Assembly: GCF_016908555.1 (NCBI RefSeq)
Contig: NZ_JAFBEE010000037.1
Location: 1-8,823, forward strand
Length of the DNA stretch: 8,823 nucleotides
Reading direction: 5' to 3'
Source: Alkaliphilus hydrothermalis
GTDB lineage: Bacteria > Bacillota > Clostridia > Peptostreptococcales > Natronincolaceae
In this document: one piece after another, positions 1 to 6,609 of the stretch
Layout: every line of letters starts with the position of its first letter
How positions within the stretch are numbered: the stretch's first letter is position 1
The notes under the pieces: model-generated
What the model was told of the DNA's origin: nothing
What the model saw: the letters and a program-made list of their open reading frames with translations, nothing else
The model's database searches: none
Made by a program: the position numbers and the translations under genes

Positions 1-30
1 AACCTTAATGATGATAATTATCTAAAATAA
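1..30 (+). CDS. possible 3' end of an upstream toxin gene (partial)
   Basis: The first frame is open from base 1 to a TAA at 28-30 and would end in NLNDDNYLK. A toxin tip just left of the broken immunity gene is expected from the toxin-then-immunity order of the other cassettes. Nine residues cannot identify a protein, so this is an inference from layout only. An AT-rich inverted repeat (AATTATCT at 16-23, AGATAATT at 30-37) overlaps the stop. It has no good T-run after it, so it is not called a terminator. Confidence 0.2.
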   Translation, partial: NLNDDNYLK

Positions 31-74
31 GATAATTAAGTTTATCACAACAAAGCTAAATAGGAGAATAAAAA

Positions 75-110
75 TGACTAAAATTAAAATTGACTAAAAT
101 TAAAATTGAC
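75..110 (+). repeat. 16-bp tandem duplication inside the immunity gene
   Basis: The unit TGACTAAAATTAAAAT occupies 75-90 and again 91-106, followed by a partial TGAC at 107-110. It looks like a slippage duplication. Sixteen bases shift the frame and put a TAA stop seven codons after the ATG at 74. It also creates a TTG (90-92) in front of the second copy that is in frame with the conserved start of the protein, but that frame stops at 147. Confidence 0.85.
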
Positions 111-416
111 TTTTGTATCCTAGGTGAACGCTTCTCACCAGATAAATAACAAGATTGCTTAATTTAAACCCTTCAGAATCCTATCGTAAGGGAGATGTTT
201 TTATGGGGGGACCAGATAAGCAAACTCCCCTAAAAAGAAAAGAATGTTGCTGGAGCATTCAAACAGAATATACTGAATCAATTGATTTATCAACAGAGAT
301 GAGTAAATTATATGATGTTTTAAAAGACAAAACAGATATCATAAATGATATTCAGAAGGAGTTTTCTGCTAAATGTAAATTTATTATTGTGATGATTCTT
401 TCAGAAAATCCAATAA

Positions 417-444
417 AGTCAAGAGGGACGGTTCTTGTTGACTC
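417..444 (+). repeat. 28-bp element, copy 1, at the left edge of Rhs segment 1
   Basis: This 28-bp stretch is identical to 3709-3736. It begins AGTCAA and ends TTGACTC, so it carries a 6-bp inverted repeat (417-422 with 438-443) around a GGGACGGTTCT core. Rhs reading begins immediately after it, and the DUF4279-like gene ends immediately before it. The GGGACGGTTCT...TTGACTC motif resembles, from memory, dispersed palindromic elements linked to IS200/REP-type transposases in Firmicutes. That assignment is not verified here. Confidence 0.75.
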
Positions 445-462
445 TTAAATGATGAAAATGAA

Positions 463-2991
463 TTGGAGGGACAACATTCCTTCAAGGTTATAGGAGAAGC
501 TGGAAAGAATAAATTTATCCGTCAAAGAATCAATCTTTCAGGGGGACCAAATACTAAACTAACCCTATCAGGTTGGTCAAGACAAGTAGTAGCTAACCCT
601 AATGGTGGAAATTATCTAATGCAGGTAGCCATCAACCATACCGATGGAACAGTGGATTGGAATAATGCCAACGACTTTAGCAAAACAGAAACTGAATGGC
701 AACATGTGGCAGCCAGTGTAAAAGTAAATTCAACAAAGAACTTTAGCTCTATTGATGTTTACTACTATTATTACAATCAAACAGGTACAGCCTACTTTGA
801 TGGAACAAGATTAGAAATGGGTGATAGCGTAACCGCCTATGAATACGACGGAAACCAAAATTTCATAACGAATATTAAAGATGGATTAGGAAATAACCTT
901 TCTTTTGGGTATGACGTTGTTGGAAATAGGACCTCAATGACTGATGGTAGAGGAAAAACAACTTCATATGCTTATGACAAGCGAGGGCTATTAACCAAGG
1001 TTACTGATAGTAGGAGTGCTATTACAAGCTATGGATATGATGGAGTGGGTAATAGAACTAATGTTACTGATGCAAGAAACAAGGTAACGAGTTATGAGTA
1101 TAACGAATTAAATCAAGTTTCAAAAGTAATTAATCCATTAAATCAAGTAACTCGTTTTGAATATGATCGAAATGGTAATCGTACAAAATTAACCTATCCA
1201 AAAGGGGATGTAGTATCTTATAGCTACAATCCACTAAATAGGCTTCAAAAAGTATTCTATAATGGAGTAGAGAGATATGGTTATAATTACGATGGAAATG
1301 GGAATATAATAGCCATAACAGACACAGTATCACGTGAAAATTCAACCTTCATTTATGATGAAAACAATCGAATAACAAAAGTTGAAATCGGTACAAATAA
1401 TAGCATCCAATATAATTATGACGATAATGATAATATAACATCTATTGTTAATATGGCGGGGGCAACTTCTGTCACAACAGGTTACAATTATAACCAAATA
1501 AACCAAGTGATACAATTGACTAGAAATGGCTCTAATATGATGAGGTTTATCTATAATGAGGAAGGAAAAGTTGTCTCGACAAATAGACAAAATGACACCA
1601 CAACTTCTTACCTTTATGATGACTCTAAACGACTAAAAACAATTACTAACTTCAAGGCTAATGGTGGTGTCCAGAATCAATATACCTATAACTATGACCA
1701 GAATGGTAACCCAAGTAGTGTTGTTACCGACAAAGGTACTATTAGTTATCAATATGATGATATAAATCAATTAATCAGCGAAACACAGATAGATGGAACC
1801 GTTATATCTTATGAGTACGATGCAGTGGGAAACAGAACAAAGAAAACAACAATACTAGGTGGCACATCAAGTATTCTTGACTACACTTATAATGATGGCA
1901 ATGAATTGATCTCAGTTGGTGGTCAAGCTTATAATTACGATGCAAATGGTAATTTGATAAGTAAAGGTAGTAAAACATATATCTATGATATAGACAACCG
2001 CCTACAGGAAGTAAGAAATAATCAAGGCCAGACAATTACCTCCTTCACCTACAATCATGAGGGTAGAAGAAATAGTATGACTACTTCAAGTGGTACTATT
2101 CACTTCTTCTATACTGGAGATAAGGTTCTTTATGAAACGGATGAAAATCATAACATCATAGCAGAATACACCTATGATTCAGAAGATAACCCAGCAACCA
2201 TGACTAAAGGAGGAGCAACCTACTACTACCATATTAATGGACATGGAGACGTAGTATCTTTAACAGATGAAAATAGTAATGTAGTTGCTTCTTATGATTA
2301 TGATGCTTATGGAAATATTATTTCTCAAACTGGTATAATGGCTTCTGCCAACCCATATCGATATTCAAGCTATAGATATGATGAAGTAACGGGGCTTTAC
2401 TATTTGATGGCTAGATATTATGATGCAAATATTGGTAGGTTTGTCACAAGAGATCCATTCCAAGGAGTTGTTTATCTGCCCATTAGTTTAAACACTTATG
2501 TCTACTCCTTTAATAATCCAGTACTGTATAATGATGTAAGTGGAAATTTTGCTTTGCTTTTAGGCGCTTTTGCAGCAGTCTCAATAAAAGCTTTATTGAC
2601 TGCTATATTAGTGGCAACTACTGTAACGGTAGCAATTGTTGGAACTCATGAGGTTTCTAAGGCGCTAGAAGATAAATTTAGAAGAAGAAAACCCAAAATA
2701 ATCTTTAGGACAGGAAGTGGAAACGGTACTAACTTGACTCCAAGAACATCGGATTTCCTAGGTTTATCCTATTCTACAGTTAAACCACTAAGAGCTTATA
2801 CAGCCACAACAATGGAAGCAATTAATGCAACAGGTAAGTTAGTAGCTATAAAGGATGGTTTGACCCATGTGTCTGTTAGACCTATTAATATGACCAAGAT
2901 GAAAGAGTGGATTAATTCCAGAACAAATGCTAATACAAATCCTCATGAGTATACTAAGTTGCTTCAAGCTTTATCTGTAAGGGTAAAATAG
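463..2991 (+). CDS. N-terminally truncated Rhs/YD-repeat protein with toxin tip 1
   Basis: This is the longest Rhs segment (842 codons from TTG 463), but the frame is open from 442, directly after the 28-bp element, and no ribosome binding site precedes the TTG. The start is therefore probably not real. Residues 1-125 resemble the carbohydrate-binding-like module common before Firmicute YD repeats (GEAGKNKFIRQ..., LSGW, YFDGTRLEMGD). Residues about 125-640 are YD repeats with many G-N-R/I-T units. The conserved core end is MARYYDANIGRFVTRDP at 649-665. The usual DPxG core border appears as DVSG at 691-694. The variable tip is 695-842: a hydrophobic stretch (about 698-728), then a soluble domain with RTGSGN (749-754), LTPR (758-761), GLSYS (767-771) and HVSVRP (802-807). 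Rhs tips are secreted toxins; this one's activity is not known to me. The immunity gene starts 17 bp downstream. It may serve as a recombination donor. Confidence 0.8.
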   Translation: MEGQHSFKVIGEAGKNKFIRQRINLSGGPNTKLTLSGWSRQVVANPNGGNYLMQVAINHTDGTVDWNNANDFSKTETEWQHVAASVKVNSTKNFSSIDVYYYYYNQTGTAYFDGTRLEMGDSVTAYEYDGNQNFITNIKDGLGNNLSFGYDVVGNRTSMTDGRGKTTSYAYDKRGLLTKVTDSRSAITSYGYDGVGNRTNVTDARNKVTSYEYNELNQVSKVINPLNQVTRFEYDRNGNRTKLTYPKGDVVSYSYNPLNRLQKVFYNGVERYGYNYDGNGNIIAITDTVSRENSTFIYDENNRITKVEIGTNNSIQYNYDDNDNITSIVNMAGATSVTTGYNYNQINQVIQLTRNGSNMMRFIYNEEGKVVSTNRQNDTTTSYLYDDSKRLKTITNFKANGGVQNQYTYNYDQNGNPSSVVTDKGTISYQYDDINQLISETQIDGTVISYEYDAVGNRTKKTTILGGTSSILDYTYNDGNELISVGGQAYNYDANGNLISKGSKTYIYDIDNRLQEVRNNQGQTITSFTYNHEGRRNSMTTSSGTIHFFYTGDKVLYETDENHNIIAEYTYDSEDNPATMTKGGATYYYHINGHGDVVSLTDENSNVVASYDYDAYGNIISQTGIMASANPYRYSSYRYDEVTGLYYLMARYYDANIGRFVTRDPFQGVVYLPISLNTYVYSFNNPVLYNDVSGNFALLLGAFAAVSIKALLTAILVATTVTVAIVGTHEVSKALEDKFRRRKPKIIFRTGSGNGTNLTPRTSDFLGLSYSTVKPLRAYTATTMEAINATGKLVAIKDGLTHVSVRPINMTKMKEWINSRTNANTNPHEYTKLLQALSVRVK

Positions 2992-3008
2992 TATAAGGAG
3001 ATATAGAA

Positions 3009-3458
3009 ATGAATGATATTGAAATTATTAGACTAGTAGAACAATTAAGCTGGGATTATCCAAAAGAGTCACAGCAAAAAGCAATGAAGTCGTTATTAGA
3101 AATAGATGTTAAGCTTATAAATCTTTTAATTCAAGAAGACAAAAAAAGCACATGGGAAAATGCTCTAATAGTATTAGAAAAGTTAAGCTATAGTCATTAT
3201 ATACAAGCTGTTCCCAAACTAATATGGTTACTACAAGATATGAATTGGCCTGGAGTACCAATTGCTGTTGATATAATGAAAAAAGTTAATATTAACCACC
3301 TAATTCATTGCGTTGAAGAAGCCCTTATAAAGGCAGAGGCAGAAGAAGATTATATGTGGATTGCTGGAATTCAGAGCGTTATAGATACTTTAAACATTAG
3401 AGTTAGTGATTTCCAGAGAAAAGAGATATATGAATATTTAAAACTTGCTGACTGGTAA
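3009..3458 (+). CDS. probable immunity protein for tip 1, DUF5071-like
   Basis: A 149-residue acidic protein starts at ATG 3009 behind AAGGAG (2995-3000), 17 bp after the stop of the tip 1 segment. It has no signal peptide or membrane helix and looks entirely alpha-helical. The stretch AVPKLIWLLQDMNWPG at about 67-82 matches the hallmark of the DUF5071 family, helical HEAT-like small proteins that occur as single genes beside Rhs/WapA-type toxins in Firmicutes (recalled, not searched). Position, spacing and size fit a cytoplasmic immunity protein that binds and blocks the toxin domain of the preceding gene. If tip 1 is silent, this gene could still protect against sister cells carrying the same tip. 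The family call is fairly secure; the partner is inferred from order. Confidence 0.75.
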   Translation: MNDIEIIRLVEQLSWDYPKESQQKAMKSLLEIDVKLINLLIQEDKKSTWENALIVLEKLSYSHYIQAVPKLIWLLQDMNWPGVPIAVDIMKKVNINHLIHCVEEALIKAEAEEDYMWIAGIQSVIDTLNIRVSDFQRKEIYEYLKLADW

Positions 3459-3708
3459 AATAATCATTTTATAGATAAAAGACTTGCACCAACTAAAAGG
3501 CCAAGAGGTAGCTGTTATAGTAACTGTAGTATCTGGACTTATGGTTAAATATGGATTTAACTAGTAGTAACTACAATAACTACTGTGTAAATGTGGTTTT
3601 GACTGTAGTAGGGAGTTCAAAGGGACAAATAATAGCGGGCAATTAGAGCATTTAGATGGATATTTTCTTTAGAATTTTATATTAGTTTGTTTAAATGTAA
3701 TTAAATTC
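3459..3708. other. about 250 bp without a supported gene
   Basis: This spacer lies between the tip 1 immunity gene and the second 28-bp element. No frame is open for long. A short stretch around 3489-3563 reads DLHQLKGQEVAVIVTVVSGL and then MVKYGFN before a stop, with a hydrophobic run like those at the start of Rhs tips. It may be a remnant of a lost tip or membrane immunity gene, but it is too short to assign. A 33-codon frame from ATG 3551 has no ribosome binding site and is not called. No convincing terminator or promoter is seen. Confidence 0.4.
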
Positions 3709-3736
3709 AGTCAAGAGGGACGGTTCTTGTTGACTC
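3709..3736 (+). repeat. 28-bp element, copy 2, at the left edge of Rhs segment 2
   Basis: This is identical over all 28 bases to 417-444, with the same AGTCAA/TTGACT inverted ends, while the bases on both sides differ (A versus C before it, T versus C after it). Rhs homology begins at 3737. As with copy 1, the element joins unrelated sequence on the left to an Rhs fragment on the right. This makes it a candidate mobile-element scar or recombination site at the cassette border. Confidence 0.75.
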
Positions 3737-4809
3737 CGACTATTTCCTATGAACATGATGCAGTAGGAAATAGAACTAAAAAAATCTCAACAACAGGTGG
3801 AGTATCAACTACTACTAACTACACCTACAATGATGGTAATGAATTAATTTCTGTAAATGGTCAAGCCTATAGCTATGATGCAAATGGAAACTTAACCAAC
3901 AACGGAAACAAAACCTATATCTATGATCTAGACAACAGATTAAAGGAAGTAAAAGACAGCCAAGGTCAAACTATTGCCTCCTTCACCTATGACCATGAAG
4001 GAAAGAGAAATAGTATGACCACAAACAGTGGAACAACTCATTTCCACTACAACGGAGATAAAGTAGTTTATGAAACAGATTCAAATAACACTATCGTAGC
4101 AGAATACACCTATGATCCAGAGGGTAACCCAGCAACCATGACAAGAGGTGGAGTAACCTACTACTACCACATTAATGGACATGGGGATGTAGTAACCTTA
4201 ACTGATGCCAGTGGTAATGTTGTAGCCGAATATGACTATGATGCCTATGGTAATATCATTTCTCAATCGGGTACAATGGCTTCTGTCAACCCATATCGTT
4301 ATGCAGGATATAGATATGATGAAGTAACAGGGTTATATTATCTGATGGCTAGGTATTATGATGCTGAGGTTGGGAGATTTATTAGTAGAGATCCGTTCCA
4401 TGGAATAGAAACAGACCCCTCATCTCTAAATCAATACAATTATTGTGGAAGTAATCCAGTAATGTATACGGATCCAACAGGACATTTACGTAATGGATGG
4501 TGGAATTCGGTGAAATGGGTAGGTAGAATTATTGATGCAGCAATTGTCGTTTTTACAGCAGGAAAATCAATATATGGAAAAAAAGCAGCACAAGCTTTTC
4601 TGAAGAAAAATAAAAATAAAGTAGTGCATGCTATACGAGGTAAACTTCTAGCTCTTCATCCTTCTATTACGAAAGTAGCTGTCGGAGCGGCAATAAGCGC
4701 AGCATTCACTCTTGCTGGAGAAACTCCAGGATCTTTGGTAGCAAAAGGATTAGATTATATTGACCATTGGTGGGGAAAAACTAGAAAAAACGGTTATGTA
4801 TTTGGATAG
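3727..4809 (+). CDS. orphan Rhs core fragment with toxin tip 2
   Basis: This 360-codon frame opens at TTG 3727 inside the 28-bp element and has no ribosome binding site, so it is probably an untranslated orphan cassette. True Rhs homology starts at 3737. Residues about 6-200 are YD repeats (YEHDAVGNRTKK, YDANGNLTNNGNK, YDLDNRLKEVKD). The core end is MARYYDAEVGRFISRDPFHG, with RDP at 221-223, and DPTG at 249-252 marks the tip border. The 108-residue tip is basic and has two hydrophobic helices, about 264-280 (IIDAAIVVFTAG) and 314-331 (ITKVAVGAAISAAFTLAG), then DHWWGKTRKNGYVFG at the end. No nuclease or other catalytic motif is seen. The composition and the membrane-protein partner 24 bp downstream suggest a membrane-active, bacteriocin-like toxin, as inference. 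Base use matches the other Rhs segments. Confidence 0.75.
   Translation: MLTPTISYEHDAVGNRTKKISTTGGVSTTTNYTYNDGNELISVNGQAYSYDANGNLTNNGNKTYIYDLDNRLKEVKDSQGQTIASFTYDHEGKRNSMTTNSGTTHFHYNGDKVVYETDSNNTIVAEYTYDPEGNPATMTRGGVTYYYHINGHGDVVTLTDASGNVVAEYDYDAYGNIISQSGTMASVNPYRYAGYRYDEVTGLYYLMARYYDAEVGRFISRDPFHGIETDPSSLNQYNYCGSNPVMYTDPTGHLRNGWWNSVKWVGRIIDAAIVVFTAGKSIYGKKAAQAFLKKNKNKVVHAIRGKLLALHPSITKVAVGAAISAAFTLAGETPGSLVAKGLDYIDHWWGKTRKNGYVFG
3737..3820 (+). repeat. 84-bp overlap between the start of segment 2 and the end of segment 3
   Basis: 3737-3820 matches 6399-6482 with two mismatches. Segment 2 begins at the left end of this block and segment 3 breaks off at its right end, so the two segments are overlapping halves of the same kind of Rhs core, placed in the order right half then left half. 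Confidence 0.85.
4204..4373 (+). repeat. 170-bp perfect direct repeat in the Rhs core end (segment 2 copy)
   Basis: These 170 bases are identical to 7480-7649. They encode DASGNVVAEYDYDAYG through ARYYDAEVG. The match stops abruptly inside the GRF motif, about 100 bp before the DPxG tip border, and the sequences then diverge. Such identity suits homologous exchange of tips between cassettes. Confidence 0.9.
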
Positions 4810-4833
4810 ACTCTAATAGGGAGGAAATTTAAG

Positions 4834-5172
4834 GTGAAAGGAAAAAAAAATAAACAACAATTAGAAGATGAAAAAATAGATAAACAACAAATACAAGACA
4901 CGGAATATGATGAAGAGCAATTAAAAGATATAGAAAAATTAATTAAACCAAAGATTTCGACTTTAATTCTTTTAACCGTAATTTATATATCTCCTTATGG
5001 ACACCTACTTTTGCACATTGCTCTAAAGGAATACGATAAATTATTACTATCATCCTTATTAGTTTTTCCATCATTGATAATGTTAGGTGTAACTTGGAAT
5101 GATCACTTTTATTATGTAAAAAACTATAAAAATATTGCGAAAGAGACATACAACAAGTTATTTAAAGAATAA
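4834..5172 (+). CDS. probable membrane immunity protein for tip 2
   Basis: The start is GTG 4834 behind AGGGAGG (4818-4824), 24 bp after the tip 2 stop. The 112-residue product has a very charged N-terminus (about 1-40, rich in K, E, Q and D), then two membrane helices, about 43-64 (LILLTVIYISPYGHLLLHIA) and 70-88 (LLLSSLLVFPSLIMLGVTW), and a short basic tail. Both ends are predicted to be cytoplasmic because the termini carry the positive charges. I recognise no family. A two-helix protein directly after a hydrophobic toxin tip, sharing a terminator with it, fits an immunity protein that guards the inner membrane against a pore-forming or membrane-disrupting toxin. The function is inferred from position and shape only. 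Confidence 0.65.
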   Translation: MKGKKNKQQLEDEKIDKQQIQDTEYDEEQLKDIEKLIKPKISTLILLTVIYISPYGHLLLHIALKEYDKLLLSSLLVFPSLIMLGVTWNDHFYYVKNYKNIAKETYNKLFKE

Positions 5173-5213
5173 TTCTCCAAAAATAAAGTTTTGAATTTTA
5201 GCATCCACAATAT

Positions 5214-5257
5214 GACAAAGTGATATTTAATAACATATCACTTTGTCGATTTTATTT
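5214..5257 (+). terminator. Rho-independent terminator ending cassette 2
   Basis: There is a perfect 13-bp stem, GACAAAGTGATAT (5214-5226) pairing with ATATCACTTTGTC (5235-5247), with an 8-base loop and then a T-rich run (ATTTTATTT). It lies 41 bp after the stop of the 112-residue membrane protein. It closes that transcription unit and would shield the Rhs segment that starts 20 bp later. Confidence 0.8.
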
Positions 5258-5267
5258 ATCATTCCAT

Positions 5268-6482
5268 CCAACGACTATAGCAAAACAGAAACCGAATGGC
5301 AACATGTTGCAGCCAGCGTAAAAGTAAATTCAACAAAGAACTTTAGCTCTATTGATGTATACTACTACTATTACAACCAAACAGGTACAGCCTACTTTGA
5401 TGGTACAAGATTAGAGATGGGTGATAGCGTAACCGCCTACACCTATGACGCAAAGGGCAACTATGCCACAAGTATTAAAGATGGACTAGGAAACACAGTT
5501 TCCTTTGGCTATGATGATGTAGGGAACAAAACTTCTATCACCGATGGAAAATTAAAAACAACCTATTTTGCCTATGATAAGCGTAATCTTTTAACCAGAG
5601 TTACCGATGTAAAGGGTGGAATTACTTCCTATGGCAGAGATGCTGTAGGTAATATCACTAATATTACTGATGCAAGAAATAAGATAACAAACTATGAGTA
5701 TAATGAATTTAATAAGTTATCCAAGGTTACTAATCCTCTAAATCAACTAACAGTACTTGAGCATGATAAGAATGGTAATATAACTAAATTAATCTATCCA
5801 AAGGGAGATACAATCTCAAGTAGCTACAATGCCTTAAATAGATTAGATAAGATTTTATACAATGGAGTACAGCGTTTTGGCTACACTTATGATGCCAACG
5901 GTAATGTAACTGGGGTCACCGATACAGTACCGAACAAAAACCAAACCATCACCTATGATGATAATGCTAGATTAACTAAGGTGGAAACTGGAACAAACAA
6001 CAGTATCCAGTACAATTATGACCTCAACAGTAATATCACATCCTTAGTAAAAACAGCAGGAGCAACTTCAGTAACAACAGGATATATCTACAATCAATTA
6101 AATCAAATGGTTCAGTCGACAAGAAACGGATCAAACTTAGCAAGATTTGTTTATGATGAAGAAGGAAATATCATTACAACCAATAGACAAAATGATTCCA
6201 GTACAACTTCACTATTTGATGAAGCTAATAGATTAAAGACCATCTCAAACTACAACCGTAATGGTGGAATTCTAAACAGATTCACCTATAGCTATGATGC
6301 AAATGGTAATAGAACAAGTGTCGTGACTAACAACGGAACAATCAATTACCAATATGATGACTTAAATCAATTAACTCAAGAAACTTTATTAGATGGCACG
6401 ACGATTTCCTACGAACATGATGCAGTAGGAAATAGAACTAAAAAAATCTCAACAACAGGTGGAGTATCAACTACTACTAACT
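5268..6482 (+). pseudogene. toxin-less Rhs/YD-repeat core fragment (segment 3)
   Basis: The frame is open from the terminator to 6535, but the only start is a TTG inside the terminator stem with no ribosome binding site. Rhs homology runs from NDYSKTETEWQHVAASV at 5268 to GGVSTTTN at 6482. It aligns without gaps with 668-1882 of segment 1 (constant offset of 4600): near-identical by eye at the DNA level for the first 170 bp, then clearly more divergent (roughly two thirds identical as protein by eye). It contains the end of the lectin-like module (YYYYYNQTGTAYFDGTRLEM) and then YD repeats such as YDANGNVTGVTD and YEHDAVGNRTKK. The RDP/DPxG core end and any toxin are missing. The last 17 codons (SIGEGGNRLTLAVFYFL) are not Rhs but the antisense of an inverted Rhs piece. 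It is a broken cassette whose tip was lost by rearrangement. Confidence 0.8.
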
Positions 6483-6483
6483 C

Positions 6484-6565
6484 CATAGGTGAAGGAGGCA
6501 ATCGTTTGACCTTGGCTGTCTTTTACTTCCTTTAATCTATTGTCGATATCATAGACATAGGCTTT
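6484..6565 (-). pseudogene. inverted 82-bp Rhs core fragment
   Basis: On the minus strand this reads KAYVYDIDNRLKEVKDSQGQ and then TIASFTYG, a normal YD-repeat block. It matches 3910-3991 of segment 2 with about six mismatches in 82 bp. In an intact core this block would lie about 90 bp beyond the point where segment 3 breaks off, so the piece has been turned round at or near the breakpoint. It is too short to be a gene; it is a rearrangement scar. Confidence 0.85.
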
Positions 6566-6609
6566 AAAAACAGATTTTTATATCAATATTCTTTACTTTT
6601 ATTTATTTT

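Larger units (their letters stand above)
74..448 (+). pseudogene. broken DUF4279-type immunity gene
   Basis: A good ribosome binding site (AGGAG, 62-66) precedes ATG at 74, but that frame stops at TAA 95. A 16-bp tandem duplication (75-106) shifts the frame. Read through one copy, the protein is MTKIKIDFCILGERFSPDK. A second lesion follows at about 144-148, where one A appears lost from an A-run: restoring it gives SPDKITRLLNLNPSESYRKG in phase with the long open stretch from 155. The order G-E-R-F-SPD, N-L-x-P, S-x-RKGD, C-W-S-I, then a helical segment resembles the DUF4279 family, which I recall as a usual neighbour of polymorphic toxins. The 3' end is also lost: similarity stops near SENP, where a 28-bp element starts at 417, and the last residues are read from that element. 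The gene probably once protected against a toxin to the left. The family call is from memory; the lesions are visible in the sequence. Confidence 0.7.

Noticed and set aside
16..37. Inverted repeat AATTATCT/AGATAATT as a terminator
   Set aside because: The stem is AT-rich and short, and no T-run follows.
187..204. AAGGGAG followed by ATG 202 as a start of the DUF4279-like protein
   Set aside because: The bases encode the conserved RKGD motif of the family, so the ribosome binding site likeness is accidental; starting there would drop the conserved N-terminus.
668..1882. Regularly spaced YD repeats as a CRISPR-like or tandem DNA array
   Set aside because: The periodicity is at protein level (degenerate YD/GN motifs of about 20 residues) within one long reading frame; there are no conserved DNA repeats with unique spacers.
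1130..2035. Three minus-strand open frames (1130-1345, 1342-1590, 1802-2035)
   Set aside because: They lie antisense within the YD repeats of Rhs segment 1, have no ribosome binding sites and look like translations of repetitive coding sequence.
3456..3471. TAAAAT/ATTTTA hairpin at the stop of the DUF5071-like gene
   Set aside because: It is only six A-T pairs and has no T-run, so it is too weak for a terminator.
4943..5149. Minus-strand open frame opposite the two-helix membrane protein
   Set aside because: The forward gene has a good ribosome binding site, operon position and a terminator; the reverse frame has none of these.
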